A stretch of 32,748 nucleotides of DNA from an uncultured beta proteobacterium (GCA_903845345.1 CAIMXF010000327.1:1-32748); one strand, 5' to 3'. Numbered from the stretch's first letter, positions 16,651-26,277 are shown. Numbers and translations are program-made. The notes: generated by a model not told the origin, from the letters alone.

Positions 16651-17664
16651 CTAGGCTTTCTTTTCTGCGTGCCCGCCGAACTCGGAGCGCATCGCGGACA
16701 GGATCTGGTTGGCGAACTTCGCTTGTCCCTGCGAGGAGAAGCGGTCGTAGAGCGCGGCGCTGAGCACCTGCGTGGGCACGCCTTCGTCGATGGCGGCCTG
16801 GATGGTCCAGCGGCCCTCGCCCGAGTCGGACACGCGGCCGTCGAACGCGGCCAGCTCGGGATCCCGAACCATCGCCTCGGCGGTCAGATCGAGCAGCCAC
16901 GAGCCGACGACGCTGCCGCGCCGCCACAGCTCGGCCACCTGCGGAACGTCGATGTCGAACTGGTAGTACTGGGGCTCGCGCATCGGCGCGGTCTCGGCGT
17001 CGGTCGTGTGTTGCTGCTTGCCGATGTTGGCGTGCTTGAGGATGTTGAAGCCCTCGGCGAGCGCGGCCATCATTCCGTACTCGATGCCGTTGTGCACCAT
17101 CTTCACGAAGTGGCCGGCGCCGTTCGGGCCGCAATGCAGGAAGCCGTTCTCGGCGTTGCCGGGGTCGCCGGTGCGGCCCGGCGTGCGATCGGCCGCCTCG
17201 ACGCCGGGGGCGAGCGCCGCGAAGACCGGCTTGAGGTGCTCGAAGATCCCGGGCTCCGCGCCCACCATCAGGCAGTAGCCGCGATCCTGGCCGGCGATGC
17301 CGCCGCTGGTGCCGCAGTCGACATAGTGGAAGCCGGCCGCCTTGAGCTTCCTGGCGCGGTCGATGTCGTCGCGGTAGTACGAGTTGCCGCCATCGATGAT
17401 GATGTCGCCCGGGTCGAGGTGCGCGATCAGGTCGTCGAGCACCTTGTCGACGATGCCGGCCGGCACCATCATCCAGACGGCGCGCGGCCTGGGCATCTTG
17501 CTGGCCAGTTCCTGCAGGTTGGCCGCACCGACGGCGCCGGCGGCGACCATCCTGGCGACCGCGTCGGCGTTCGGATCCTGCACCACGCACTCGTGGCCCT
17601 TGCTCATCACGCGGCGCACCATGTTCGCGCCCATCCGTCCCAAACCGATCATTCCGAGTTGCAC
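16651..17664 (-). CDS. gnd: 6-phosphogluconate dehydrogenase, decarboxylating (short, GntZ-like)
   Basis: 337 aa from GTG 17664. It converts 6-phosphogluconate to ribulose-5-phosphate, CO2 and reduced cofactor. It is the short single-subdomain type (~300-340 aa, GntZ/YqeC-like) rather than the ~470-aa E. coli type; short forms are often NAD-preferring. Features: the Rossmann loop MIGLGRMGANM (5-15), DGGNSYYRDD (91-100), CGTSGGIAGQDRGYCLMVGA (117-136) and the catalytic KMVHNGIEYGMM (188-199). A weak GAAAG lies upstream of the GTG. It is the first gene of the minus-strand run gnd-zwf-pgi-pgm and is divergent from the aldolase gene across ~230 bases in which I could not identify a promoter with confidence. 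Confidence 0.93.
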   Translation of the reverse strand: MQLGMIGLGRMGANMVRRVMSKGHECVVQDPNADAVARMVAAGAVGAANLQELASKMPRPRAVWMMVPAGIVDKVLDDLIAHLDPGDIIIDGGNSYYRDDIDRARKLKAAGFHYVDCGTSGGIAGQDRGYCLMVGAEPGIFEHLKPVFAALAPGVEAADRTPGRTGDPGNAENGFLHCGPNGAGHFVKMVHNGIEYGMMAALAEGFNILKHANIGKQQHTTDAETAPMREPQYYQFDIDVPQVAELWRRGSVVGSWLLDLTAEAMVRDPELAAFDGRVSDSGEGRWTIQAAIDEGVPTQVLSAALYDRFSSQGQAKFANQILSAMRSEFGGHAEKKA

Positions 17665-17895
17665 TGCAGTCTTTCGTAGTTGAATGGCGTGATCATCGCG
17701 CACGGACGAGTCGTTGGCGCGAGTGCGGCCATCCGCGACGGCGGCAAGCGCCATGCCCAACGGCCGAGCTCGCAAGGCCCATGCAAGGCTGCCGCCGCGG
17801 GTGCGCGAATTGCCGCCAGGTCGAGCTGCCGACCGCCTTGCGGACGAGGTTTTGCGATTGCAGCGGACACTGGCGCGAACCTGGAGAACGAGACG

Positions 17896-18927
17896 ATGAA
17901 CGAACAGACCTTGAAGGCCACCGCCGCCGCCCTCACCGCCGACGGCAAGGGCCTGCTCGCGATGGACGAGAGCAATCCGACCGCCGACAAGCGCTTTGCC
18001 GCGCTGGGCATCGAGCAGACGCCGGAGATGCGGCGCGCGTACCGCGACATGATCGTCAGCGCGCCCGGGCTCGCCGAATCCATCGGCGGCGCGATCCTCT
18101 ACGACGAGACGATCCGCACCCGCACGTTCGCCGACGTGCCGTTCGCCGAGGCACTCGAGAAGGTCGGCATCGTTCCCGGGATCAAGGTCGACGCCGGCGC
18201 CCGGCCGCTGGCGCTGCACGACGGCGAGCTGGTCACCGAAGGCCTGGACGGCCTGCGCGAGCGCCTGACCGAGTACGCGACGATGGGCGCGCGCTTCGCG
18301 AAGTGGCGCGCGGTCATCACCATCGACGACACGAAGAACGCGCCGTCGCGCGGCTGCTACGAGGCCAACGCGCAGGCGCTCGCGCGCTACGCCGCGCTGT
18401 GCCAGGAGGCCGGCATCGTGCCCATCGTCGAGCCCGAGGTGCTGATGGATGGCGCGCACACGCTGGAGCGCTGCGCCGAGGTGACCGAGCGCGCGCTCCA
18501 CGTCGTGTTCGACGCGTTGCGCACGCAGCGCGTGCTGCTCGAGGGCATGATCCTCAAGCCCAACATGGTGGTGCCCGGCCTGAAATGCCCGACGCAGGAC
18601 AGCGTCGAGGACGTCGCCGACGCCACCGTGCGTGTCTTCCTGCGCAGCGTGCCGGCGGCCGTCGGCGGCATCGCGTTCCTGTCGGGCGGGCAGGCGGCGC
18701 CCGATGCGTCGGCGCGCCTCAACGCGATGCACGTGCGCCACGGGCACGCGCTGCCGTGGCCGCTGGCGTTCTCGTTCGCGCGCGCGATCCAGGATCCGGC
18801 GATGAAGGCCTGGGCCGGCAAGAAAGAGAACGTGGCCGCGGCGCAGAAGGCGCTGGTCGAGCGCGCGCATCTGAACCGGCTGGCGCGTCAGGGCAGGTAC
18901 ACGGTCGCGATGGAGACGCCGCACTGA
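17896..18927 (+). CDS. class I fructose-bisphosphate aldolase
   Basis: 343 aa from ATG 17896 with a GGAG ribosome-binding site 9 bases upstream. It cleaves fructose-1,6-bisphosphate to dihydroxyacetone phosphate and glyceraldehyde-3-phosphate through a Schiff base, without metal. The animal/plant-like class I signature is clear: KGLLAMDESNPTADKR (18-33), RAVITIDDTKNAPSRG (138-153), EPEVLMDGAH (179-188), the Schiff-base lysine in LLEGMILKPNMVVPG (Lys221) and GGIAFLSGGQ. This class is less common in bacteria than the zinc-dependent class II. It is divergent from gnd, so the two could share a control region, but no operator was recognised. Confidence 0.95.
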   Translation: MNEQTLKATAAALTADGKGLLAMDESNPTADKRFAALGIEQTPEMRRAYRDMIVSAPGLAESIGGAILYDETIRTRTFADVPFAEALEKVGIVPGIKVDAGARPLALHDGELVTEGLDGLRERLTEYATMGARFAKWRAVITIDDTKNAPSRGCYEANAQALARYAALCQEAGIVPIVEPEVLMDGAHTLERCAEVTERALHVVFDALRTQRVLLEGMILKPNMVVPGLKCPTQDSVEDVADATVRVFLRSVPAAVGGIAFLSGGQAAPDASARLNAMHVRHGHALPWPLAFSFARAIQDPAMKAWAGKKENVAAAQKALVERAHLNRLARQGRYTVAMETPH

Positions 18928-19010
18928 TCTTCACGGAAACCCGGGCCGCGCCGCCGGCGACACCCGGAGTCGGATAACGTGGCGTCTACCGATTCACGGA
19001 GACCACCTCG

Positions 19011-19943
19011 ATGCCCCGCCGTTCCACCGCCCGTCTGCTGCTTGCCGCCGTCCTCGGCGTCGCCGGCCACGCCCAGGCCGCCAGCATCCTGTTCATCGGC
19101 AACAGCTTCACCTACGCCCAGGGCTCGCCGGTGCACTACTACCGCGCGACCACGGTGACCGACCTCAACGGCCAGGGCATCGGCGGCATGCCGGCGCTGT
19201 TCAAGTCGTTCACGACGGAGGCGGGGCTCGACTACGACGTGTATCTGGAGACGCAGGGCGGCGTCGGCATCGACTGGCACCTGGCCAACAGGAGCGACGT
19301 CATCGGCCAGCGGCCGTGGGACGGCGTCGTGATGCACGGCTACAGCACGCTCGACGCGCGCAAGCCCGGCGATCCGGCGTTGCTGGTCGATACGGTCAGG
19401 CGTATGTCCGCGTTGCTGCGCGCACGCAATCCCGCGGTCGAGATCCGCGTGATGGCCACCTGGCCGCGCGCCGACCAGACCTACGACCCGCACGGTGCCT
19501 GGTACGGCAAGCCCATCGACGCGATGGCACACGACCTGCGCGCCGGCTACGACAAGGCGGCCGCCGCGACGCCGGGCCTCAAGCCGGTCATCCCCGTGGG
19601 CGACGCCTGGATCCGCGCGATCCGCACGGGCGTCGCCGACGCCAATCCGTACGACGGCATCGACGCCGGCAAGGTCGATCTCTGGACCTACGACCATTAC
19701 CACGCCAGCACTTTCGGCTATTACCTGGAGACGCTGGTGGTGTTCGGCAGCGTCACCGGGCTCGACCCGCGCTCGCTCGGCGAGAACGAGTGCTCGGGCT
19801 ACGAGCTGGGCCTGTCGCGGCCGCAGGTGGCCGCCCTCGAACAGGTCGCGTTCGACCAACTGGTGGCCGACGGCTTCGACAAGCTGGTGCCGATTAAGCC
19901 GGCGAAGGCCGGCGTGCCCGATCGCTGCGCCGCCGCGCGCTGA
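19011..19943 (+). CDS. secreted SGNH/GDSL-type hydrolase
   Basis: 310 aa from ATG 19011 with GGAGA 9 bases upstream. A signal peptide (MPRRSTARLLLAAVLGVAGHAQA) is cleaved just before SILFIGNSFTY, whose G-N-S holds the nucleophile Ser32 of SGNH block I. WDGVVMHGYSTLDARK could be block III, and DHYHAS supplies the Asp228-x-x-His231 of block V. The layout resembles bacterial DUF4886-like SGNH hydrolases; the natural ester substrate is unknown. It probably acts in the periplasm or outside the cell. It lies 83 bp downstream of the aldolase gene and is convergent with ddlA, with two bases between the stop codons. Confidence 0.8.
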   Translation: MPRRSTARLLLAAVLGVAGHAQAASILFIGNSFTYAQGSPVHYYRATTVTDLNGQGIGGMPALFKSFTTEAGLDYDVYLETQGGVGIDWHLANRSDVIGQRPWDGVVMHGYSTLDARKPGDPALLVDTVRRMSALLRARNPAVEIRVMATWPRADQTYDPHGAWYGKPIDAMAHDLRAGYDKAAAATPGLKPVIPVGDAWIRAIRTGVADANPYDGIDAGKVDLWTYDHYHASTFGYYLETLVVFGSVTGLDPRSLGENECSGYELGLSRPQVAALEQVAFDQLVADGFDKLVPIKPAKAGVPDRCAAAR

Positions 19944-19945
19944 GC

Positions 19946-21037
19946 TCAGGTCCGCGCGAGCGCGAGGTCGGCCAGCCGGCGCACCTGGTCTTCGATGGCG
20001 ATGCCCGTGGCCTCGAACAGCCGCGGATAGAGGCTGATCGACGTGAAGCCCGGCATCGTGTTGACCTCGTTGACGAACAGCTCGCCCTGTTCCCCGAGGA
20101 AGAAGTCGATGCGCGCCAGGTCGCGGCAGCCGAGTGCCTTGAACGCGTCGACCGCCATCGCGCGGATGCGGCGGGTCGTCTCGGCGTCCAGCCGGGCGGG
20201 GACGTCGACGGTCGCGTCGCTGTCGTCCGCGTACTTGGCGTCGTAGTCGTAGAACGCGTCGAGCGTGCCGGCGCGGATCTCGCCGACGACCGAGGCGATG
20301 GGGCCGTCCTCACTGTCCATCACGCCGCATTCCAGCTCGCGGCCGATGACGCGGCGCTCGATCAACACCTTGTCGCCGTGCGCGCGTGCACCGGCCAGCG
20401 CGCGCGCGAACGCGTCCGCGTCATCCGCGGGCGCGGTGCCGATCGACGAACCGAGCGACGCCGGCTTGACGAACAGCCGCGGCCCGAGGCTGTCGCTCAT
20501 CGCCTGCCAGGTCGGCAGCGGCTCCCCGCGGCGATGCAGCCGGTACGGCACGACCGGCAGGCCGGCCTGCATCAGCAGGCGCTTGGCGACTTCCTTGTCC
20601 AGGGTGACCGCACCGGCCAGCACGTCCGCGCCGACGTAGCGCACGCCGCAGGTCTCGAACAGCCCCTGCAGGCGACCGTCCTCGCCGAACGGGCCGTGCA
20701 GCGCGGGGAAGGCGACGTCGATGCGGGGCAGGTCGACCCTGCGCTCCGACGCCTCGCACGCGAGCAACTGGCCGCCGCCGTTCGGCGCGAGCGTCACCGC
20801 ACATGCATTCGTGTCGACGGCTGCGGGAAACGCCGTCCCGCCCAGCGGCATGTAGCGCCAGGTGCCGCAGCGTTCGATGCCGATCGGCACCACCCAGTAG
20901 CCCGCGCGGCGCAACGCCGCGTGCAGCGTGGCCGCGGAGCGGATGGAGACCGCGTGTTCGGCGGAGCGGCCGCCGAAGACGAGGCCGACGGTGATCGCCG
21001 CTTTCGCGGCGGCTTCGCCCGGAAGGGCGAGCGACAT
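19946..21037 (-). CDS. ddlA: D-alanine--D-alanine ligase
   Basis: 363 aa from ATG 21037 (E. coli DdlA is 364). A longer frame to 21124 adds a leader without homologous features. It joins two D-alanines with ATP for peptidoglycan precursor synthesis. ATP-grasp features: LVFGGRSAEHAVSIRSA near the N-terminus, ALHGPFGEDGRLQGLFE, VKPASLGSSIGT, an ELECGVM segment, and FVNEVNTMPGFTSISLYP with the Mg-binding residues. In Burkholderiales the ddlB copy lies in the division and cell wall cluster, so this stand-alone copy beside tkt and a cation transporter is probably the second, DdlA-type enzyme. No ribosome-binding site is obvious. It is 152 bp downstream of the cation transporter gene on the same strand. 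Confidence 0.93.
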   Translation of the reverse strand: MSLALPGEAAAKAAITVGLVFGGRSAEHAVSIRSAATLHAALRRAGYWVVPIGIERCGTWRYMPLGGTAFPAAVDTNACAVTLAPNGGGQLLACEASERRVDLPRIDVAFPALHGPFGEDGRLQGLFETCGVRYVGADVLAGAVTLDKEVAKRLLMQAGLPVVPYRLHRRGEPLPTWQAMSDSLGPRLFVKPASLGSSIGTAPADDADAFARALAGARAHGDKVLIERRVIGRELECGVMDSEDGPIASVVGEIRAGTLDAFYDYDAKYADDSDATVDVPARLDAETTRRIRAMAVDAFKALGCRDLARIDFFLGEQGELFVNEVNTMPGFTSISLYPRLFEATGIAIEDQVRRLADLALART

Positions 21038-21189
21038 CTGTGTCTGGTGCAAGTGGAGTTCCCGGTTGCCGGCGGCCACTGTCGAGGATAGGGTCGCCCT
21101 GGCGGACGACGATAGCGCCGGCACCGCCGCCTGGCGCGGCGAATGCGTTCACGTCGTCGTGAGGCTTTCTTCCGCGCGCGGCGACCGCC

Positions 21190-22218
21190 TCAGTGCGACC
21201 CGGGCGTCACCGCCACCGTCTGCGGCTCGCGCGTCGCATCGGCCGCGTTCTCGCCGAACCTCTCGCGCACCGTCCGCGTGTACTGCTGCGGATTCTGCGG
21301 CTTGATGAACAGCGAGGTCACCTCGGGATGGGCGTCGTGGATGCGGCGTTCGATGTCGGCGATCATCTGCTCGATCTCGGGCGCGGTGAGCGCGTCGTCG
21401 AACTCGAAGCTCATCGCGGCCATGATCTGGTCGGGCGCCAGCTGGATCGTCAACACGCCGTTGGCGCGCGACGAGCCGCAGGCGGCGTTGGCGATGGCCA
21501 GGATGGACTCGATCAGCGCACTGTCGGCCTGTTCGCCGATCAGCAGGCTCTTGCTCTCGCGCGCGAGCAGCGTCGACGTGCACACGAGCACCAGCCCGAT
21601 CAGTATCGACGAGACGCCGTCGGCCAGCGGCATGTCGAAGTGCGCGGCGAGCACCGTGCCGACGGCGGCGATCACGATGCCGATCAGGGCGGCGCTGTCC
21701 TCGAACACCACCATGAACAGCGGCGGATCCTTGCTCTTGACGAACGCCTGCCACCAGCCGAGGTCGCCCTTGGCCTTGCGGAACTGCCGCACCGAAACGG
21801 CCCACGACCAGCCTTCGAACACGAACGAGGCGGCGAGCACGATCTCGCTGACGATCGCGTTCTCGATCTGCTGCGGATGGCGCACCCGCTGGATGCCCTG
21901 GAAGATCGACACGCCCGCGCCGAGCGCGAACACCAGCAGCGCGACGATGAAGCTCCAGAAGTACAGCTCGCGCCCGTAGCCGGCCGGGTGGTCGCGGTCG
22001 GCCTTCTTCCTGGCGACGCGCATGCCGTACAGCAGCAGCACCTCGTTGCCGGTGTCGACCCACGAATGCACCGCCTCGCTGAGCATCGCGGAGCTGCGCG
22101 TGAACACGGCCGCGCCCGTCTTCGTCGATGCCACCAGCACGTTGCCGATCAGCGCGACCCAGACGGCCGTGCGCGAGCCCCCGCCGCCGTCGCCCGCGCC
22201 GGACCGGGCCCCGGCCAT
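21190..22218 (-). CDS. cation diffusion facilitator family transporter
   Basis: 342 aa with about five or six membrane helices followed by a cytoplasmic ferredoxin-like domain. It exchanges a divalent metal (usually Zn2+, Fe2+ or Mn2+) for protons. HSWVDTGNEVLLLYG (HxxxD on helix 2) and FEDSAALIGIVIAAVG (helix 5) provide the metal site. The subgroup resembles ZnT9-like CDFs, with a long basic loop between helices 2 and 3 (ARKKADRDHPAGYGRE). The C-terminal segment APEIEQMIADIERRIHDAHP is the dimerisation domain. ATG 22218 overlaps the tkt stop (TGATG), so it is translationally coupled to transketolase. The metal specificity cannot be read from sequence. Confidence 0.9.
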   Translation of the reverse strand: MAGARSGAGDGGGGSRTAVWVALIGNVLVASTKTGAAVFTRSSAMLSEAVHSWVDTGNEVLLLYGMRVARKKADRDHPAGYGRELYFWSFIVALLVFALGAGVSIFQGIQRVRHPQQIENAIVSEIVLAASFVFEGWSWAVSVRQFRKAKGDLGWWQAFVKSKDPPLFMVVFEDSAALIGIVIAAVGTVLAAHFDMPLADGVSSILIGLVLVCTSTLLARESKSLLIGEQADSALIESILAIANAACGSSRANGVLTIQLAPDQIMAAMSFEFDDALTAPEIEQMIADIERRIHDAHPEVTSLFIKPQNPQQYTRTVRERFGENAADATREPQTVAVTPGSH

Positions 22219-24269
22219 CAGCGGCCCAGCAGCCTGCGCGCCCGCGCGACGACGTTCTCGGCGCTGAAGCCGAATTCCTTGAGCAGCGTCCTGGCCGGGG
22301 CCGACGCGCCGAAATGGTCGATGCCGACGACGTCGCCGGCCTGGCCGACGTAGCGCTCCCAGCCCAGCGTCGCGCCGGCCTCGACGGCCAGGCGCCTGGT
22401 GACCGACGGCGGCAGCACCGTGTCGCGATAGGCCGGCGGCTGCGCGTCGAACAGGTCCCAGCTGGGCATCGACACGCAACGCACCTTGATGCCGTCCCGG
22501 CCCAGTGTCTCGGCGGCGGCGGTGATCAGGCCCACCTCCGACCCGCTCGCGATGAGGATCAGGTCGGGCTTGTCGTACTCGGCACCGCCGATCACGTAGG
22601 CGCCGTTGGCCAGGCCGTTGGCGCTCGGGTGCTTGGTGCGGTCGAGCGTGGGCACGTCCTGGCGCGTGAGCACCAGCAGCACCGGACGATCCCTGGAGTT
22701 GATCGCGACCTTCCACGCGACGGCCGTCTCGTTCGCGTCGGCCGGTCGGATCACCGTGAGGCCGGGGATCGCGCGCAGGCTCACGAGCTGCTCGATCGGC
22801 TGGTGCGTCGGGCCGTCCTCGCCGAGCGCGATCGAGTCGTGCGTGAAGATGTGCAGCGCGTGCAGCTTCTGCAGCGCGGCGAGGCGGATCGCGGGCCGCA
22901 TGTAGTCGGAGAAGATCAGGAACGTCGAGCCGTACGGGATGAAGCCGCCGTGCGCCGCCATGCCGTTGACGATCGCGCCCATCGCGTGTTCGCGCACGCC
23001 GAAGTGCAGGTTGCGGCCGGCCCAGCTCGCGCCGCCTGGGTCGGCGCCTTCGATCGCCTTGGCGTCGGCGGCCGGCACGGGGTTGAAGTCGCCCAGGCCG
23101 ACGAGGTTGGTGAAGGTGGACGGGTCGAGGTCGGCCGAGCCGCCCATCAGCGACGGCAGCCTCTTGCCGATCGCCGCGAGGATCTGCTTGCCGGCCACCC
23201 GTGTCGACAGGCCCTTGGCGTCGGCAGGGAAGGTCGGCAGGTCGGCGTCCCAGCCCTCGGGCAGCTCGCCGCGCAGGCGCGCTTCGAGTTCCGTTGCCTG
23301 GTCGGGGAAGGCCTGCGCGTAGGCCTGCATGCGCCGGTTCCACTCGCCTTCGGCCTTCTCGCCGTTGGTCTGCGCCTCGAGGAACTTCCTGCTCGCATCG
23401 TCGGGCACGTAGAACGCGGGCTCGGCCGGCCAGCCGAGCTTGGCCTTGGTGGCCGCGACGTCCTTCTCGCCCAGCGGCGAGCCGTGCGCCTTGAAGCTGT
23501 CCTGCTTGGGCGAGCCGTAGCCCAGATGCGTGCGCACGAGGATCAGCGTGGGGCGCGTGGTGTCGGCCACCGCGTCCTTCAGCGCCTGCGTGAGGGCCTC
23601 GACGTCGTTGCCGTCCGCGACATGGATCGTCTGCCAGCCGTAGGCCTCGAAGCGCCTGGCGCGATCCTCGGTGAACGTGATGGCCGTGCCGGCCGACAGC
23701 GTGACCTCGTTGTCGTCATACAGGCACACCAGCTTGCCGAGCTTGAGGTGGCCGGCCAGCGAAGCGGCCTCGGACGCGACCCCCTCCATCAGGTCGCCGT
23801 CGCTCACCAGCGCCCACGTGCGGTGGTCGATGACGGCATGGCCGTCGCGGTCGTAGGTGCCGGCGAGCTGCGCCTCGGCGATGGCCATGCCGACCGCGTT
23901 GGCCAGGCCCTGGCCGAGCGGCCCGGTGGTGACCTCGACGCCCGCCGTGTGGCCGCGCTCGGGATGCCCCGGCGTCTTGCTGCCCCATTGGCGGAACTGC
24001 TTCAGGTCGTCGATCGTCAGGCCATACCCCGTCACGTTCAGCAGGCTGTACAGCAGCGCCGAGCCGTGGCCCGCGGACAGCACGAAACGGTCGCGGTCGG
24101 CCCACAGCGGGTTGGCGGGATGGTGCTTCAGGAAGCGCGTCCACAGCACGTAGGCCATCGGCGCGGCGTCGAGCGGCAGGCCGGGGTGGCCGCTGTCGGC
24201 GTTCTGCACCATGTCCACGGAAAGAAAGCGCAGCGTGTCGATGCATTGCTGGTCGAGCGAGTCGGACAT
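22218..24269 (-). CDS. tkt: transketolase
   Basis: 683 aa from ATG 24269; the frame is open 50 codons further but without a plausible start region. A thiamine diphosphate enzyme, it transfers two-carbon units between sugar phosphates in the non-oxidative pentose phosphate pathway. Features: [17 protein letters not shown] at the N-terminus, [16 protein letters not shown], the TPP/Mg motif around VSDGDLMEG...YDDN, the pyrimidine-domain [11 protein letters not shown], the substrate loop [20 protein letters not shown], and the C-terminal domain with PSWDLFDAQ. It is divergent from the HAD-tal-rpe unit across ~215 bases and is coupled to the cation diffusion facilitator downstream. Confidence 0.97.
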   Translation of the reverse strand: MSDSLDQQCIDTLRFLSVDMVQNADSGHPGLPLDAAPMAYVLWTRFLKHHPANPLWADRDRFVLSAGHGSALLYSLLNVTGYGLTIDDLKQFRQWGSKTPGHPERGHTAGVEVTTGPLGQGLANAVGMAIAEAQLAGTYDRDGHAVIDHRTWALVSDGDLMEGVASEAASLAGHLKLGKLVCLYDDNEVTLSAGTAITFTEDRARRFEAYGWQTIHVADGNDVEALTQALKDAVADTTRPTLILVRTHLGYGSPKQDSFKAHGSPLGEKDVAATKAKLGWPAEPAFYVPDDASRKFLEAQTNGEKAEGEWNRRMQAYAQAFPDQATELEARLRGELPEGWDADLPTFPADAKGLSTRVAGKQILAAIGKRLPSLMGGSADLDPSTFTNLVGLGDFNPVPAADAKAIEGADPGGASWAGRNLHFGVREHAMGAIVNGMAAHGGFIPYGSTFLIFSDYMRPAIRLAALQKLHALHIFTHDSIALGEDGPTHQPIEQLVSLRAIPGLTVIRPADANETAVAWKVAINSRDRPVLLVLTRQDVPTLDRTKHPSANGLANGAYVIGGAEYDKPDLILIASGSEVGLITAAAETLGRDGIKVRCVSMPSWDLFDAQPPAYRDTVLPPSVTRRLAVEAGATLGWERYVGQAGDVVGIDHFGASAPARTLLKEFGFSAENVVARARRLLGR

Positions 24270-24418
24270 GGGGAAGGTCTTTCGGCGAGGCGATGGAAGA
24301 GGTGTTCGCGATGATGCACCGGCCCCCGTGTCTGCTTTGAAAAAGCGGGTATGGGGCTTGCTCAGCATTCGCAGCGAACCGGAGGCTCGAACGGCAAGCC
24401 GCTTGCCCGCTTCAGCCA

Positions 24419-24438
24419 CCGTTCATGTCCCGTTCATG
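24419..24438. repeat. 11-bp direct repeat upstream of the HAD-tal-rpe unit
   Basis: CCGTTCATG occurs twice (24419-24427 and 24430-24438), exactly 11 bp apart and so on the same DNA face. It lies about 50-65 bases before the HAD gene and in the tkt divergent region. It could be a binding site for a tandem-dimer regulator, but a two-copy 9-mer is weak evidence. Confidence 0.25.
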
Positions 24439-24484
24439 AGTCACGCCGGTGACTTGTCCAATCCGCGAGAAAGCCTGCCTGCCG

Positions 24485-25210
24485 ATGGCCGCCATCCTTC
24501 ACGACGTGGTGTTCCTGATCGACGTCGACAACACGTTGCTCGACAACGACCACATCATCGCCGACCTGCGCGACCACCTGATCCAGGAGTTCGGCGTCGC
24601 CTGCTCGGGCCGCTACTGGACGCTGTTCGAGAAGCTGCGCGACGAGCTCGGCTACGCCGACTACCTCGGCGCGCTGCAGCTGTATCGCAAGGACGTCGAG
24701 GGCCTGGGCATCCATGCGCAAGCCTTGCTGCAGATGTCGAGCTTCCTCGTCGACTACCCGTTCCAGGATCGCGTCTACCCGGGCGCGCTCGACGCCCTCG
24801 CGCGAATGCACAAGCTCGGCCCGACGGTGATCCTGTCCGACGGCGACGTCGTCTTCCAGCCGCGCAAGATCCAGCGTTCGGGGCTGTGGCGCGCCGTCGA
24901 GGGGCGCGTGCTGATCTACGTGCACAAGGAACTGATGCTCGATGAGGTCAAACGCACCTTTCCGGCGCGTCATTACGTGATGGTCGACGACAAGCCGCGC
25001 ATCCTGGGCGCGCTGAAGGCCGCGTGGGGCGACGACGTCACCACGATCTGGCCGCGGCAAGGGCATTACGCGCTGGACACCGTCGAAGTCGCCAGATACC
25101 CGACCCCGGACATCACCGTCGATCACATCGGCGACCTGTCACGCACGAATATTGCCGGGTGGTTCCCTCCAGCAGGAGCCGTCCATGAAAACCACGCAGC
25201 AACTCCATGA
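24485..25210 (+). CDS. HAD-superfamily hydrolase
   Basis: 241 aa from ATG 24485. Haloacid dehalogenase-type phosphatase motifs are all present: motif I FLIDVDNTLLDND (nucleophile Asp13, general acid Asp15), motif II VILSDGD, motif III Lys in YVHKELML, and motif IV YVMVDDK. An alpha-helical cap lies between motifs I and II (HIIADLRDHLIQEFG... to PFQDRVYPG). The substrate is unknown. Because it overlaps tal by 26 bp and rpe follows, a sugar-phosphate or damaged-metabolite phosphatase serving the pentose phosphate pathway is a reasonable inference, not a demonstrated role. Confidence 0.88.
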   Translation: MAAILHDVVFLIDVDNTLLDNDHIIADLRDHLIQEFGVACSGRYWTLFEKLRDELGYADYLGALQLYRKDVEGLGIHAQALLQMSSFLVDYPFQDRVYPGALDALARMHKLGPTVILSDGDVVFQPRKIQRSGLWRAVEGRVLIYVHKELMLDEVKRTFPARHYVMVDDKPRILGALKAAWGDDVTTIWPRQGHYALDTVEVARYPTPDITVDHIGDLSRTNIAGWFPPAGAVHENHAATP

Positions 25211-26276
25211 CCTCGGGCAAAGCCTGTGGATCGACAACATCAGCCGCGAGACGCTGAACGACGGGTCGCTCGCAAAGCTGATCTCCGACTATTCGGTCAC
25301 CGGGCTCACGTCCAACCCGACGATCTTCGAGAAGGCGATGGGCCAGGGCGATGCGTACGACGACGCGATCGCGCAGATGGCACGCGACGGCCGCGCCACC
25401 GAGGACCTGTTCTTCGCGCTGGCGGTCGACGACCTGCAGCACGCCGCCGACCTGTTCCTGCCGGCACACGAGGCGAGCGGCGGCGTCGACGGCTGGGTGT
25501 CGCTGGAGGTCTCGCCGCTGCTCGTCGACGACACCCGCGGCACCATCCAGGCCGCCGCCAGCCTGCATGCGCAGGCCGCGCGCAAGAACCTGTTCATCAA
25601 GATACCGGGCACGCCCGAGGGACTCCCGGCGATCGAGGAAGCCATCTACCAGGGCATCCCGGTCAACGTGACGCTGCTGTTCTCGCGCGAGCAGTACCTG
25701 GCCGCGGCCGAGGCCTACATGAAGGGCATCGAGCGCCGGCTCAACGACGGCAAGTCGCCGTTGGTGGAGTCGGTCGCGTCGCTGTTCGTCAGCCGCTGGG
25801 ACACCGGCGCCAAGGACACGCTGTCCGACCCGCTGCAGAACAAGCTGGGCATCGCGATCGCGATGCGCACCTACAAGGCCTACCGCGACCTGCTCGCGTC
25901 GGAACGCTGGAAGAGGCTCGCGGCCGCCGGCGCGCATCCGCAACGGCTGCTGTGGGCGAGCACCGGCACCAAGGACCCCAAGGTGCCCGAGAGCCTGTAC
26001 GTCGAGGCGCTCGCCGCGCCGGATACCGTCAACACCATGCCTGAGAAGACGCTCAAGGCGTTCGCCAGGGATGGCCACGTCGGCGACCCGATGCCCGTCG
26101 ACGGCGGCTACGCCGAGCAGACGCTGGACGAGATCCGCCGCGAAGGCGTCGACATCGACGCGCTCGCGACCCGGCTGCAGCAGGAGGGCGGCGACTCGTT
26201 CAAGAAGTCGTGGAACTCGCTGATCGGCGGCCTGGAAGAGAAGGTCGCCAGGCTCACGGCGACGTCGTCGAGCTGA
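25185..26276 (+). CDS. tal: transaldolase
   Basis: 363 aa from ATG 25185 with GGAG 6-7 bases upstream. It transfers dihydroxyacetone units between sedoheptulose-7-phosphate and glyceraldehyde-3-phosphate. Signature GLTSNPTIFEKA is at 40-51, and the Schiff-base lysine lies in KNLFIKIPGTPEG (Lys139). The length and the MKTTQQLHDLGQSLWIDNISR start resemble the ~360-370 aa transaldolase subfamily known from actinobacteria and cyanobacteria rather than the ~316-aa E. coli TalB (from memory). The first 26 bases lie inside the HAD gene; rpe starts one base after its stop. The three form one operon. Confidence 0.95.
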   Translation: MKTTQQLHDLGQSLWIDNISRETLNDGSLAKLISDYSVTGLTSNPTIFEKAMGQGDAYDDAIAQMARDGRATEDLFFALAVDDLQHAADLFLPAHEASGGVDGWVSLEVSPLLVDDTRGTIQAAASLHAQAARKNLFIKIPGTPEGLPAIEEAIYQGIPVNVTLLFSREQYLAAAEAYMKGIERRLNDGKSPLVESVASLFVSRWDTGAKDTLSDPLQNKLGIAIAMRTYKAYRDLLASERWKRLAAAGAHPQRLLWASTGTKDPKVPESLYVEALAAPDTVNTMPEKTLKAFARDGHVGDPMPVDGGYAEQTLDEIRREGVDIDALATRLQQEGGDSFKKSWNSLIGGLEEKVARLTATSSS

Positions 26277-26277
26277 G

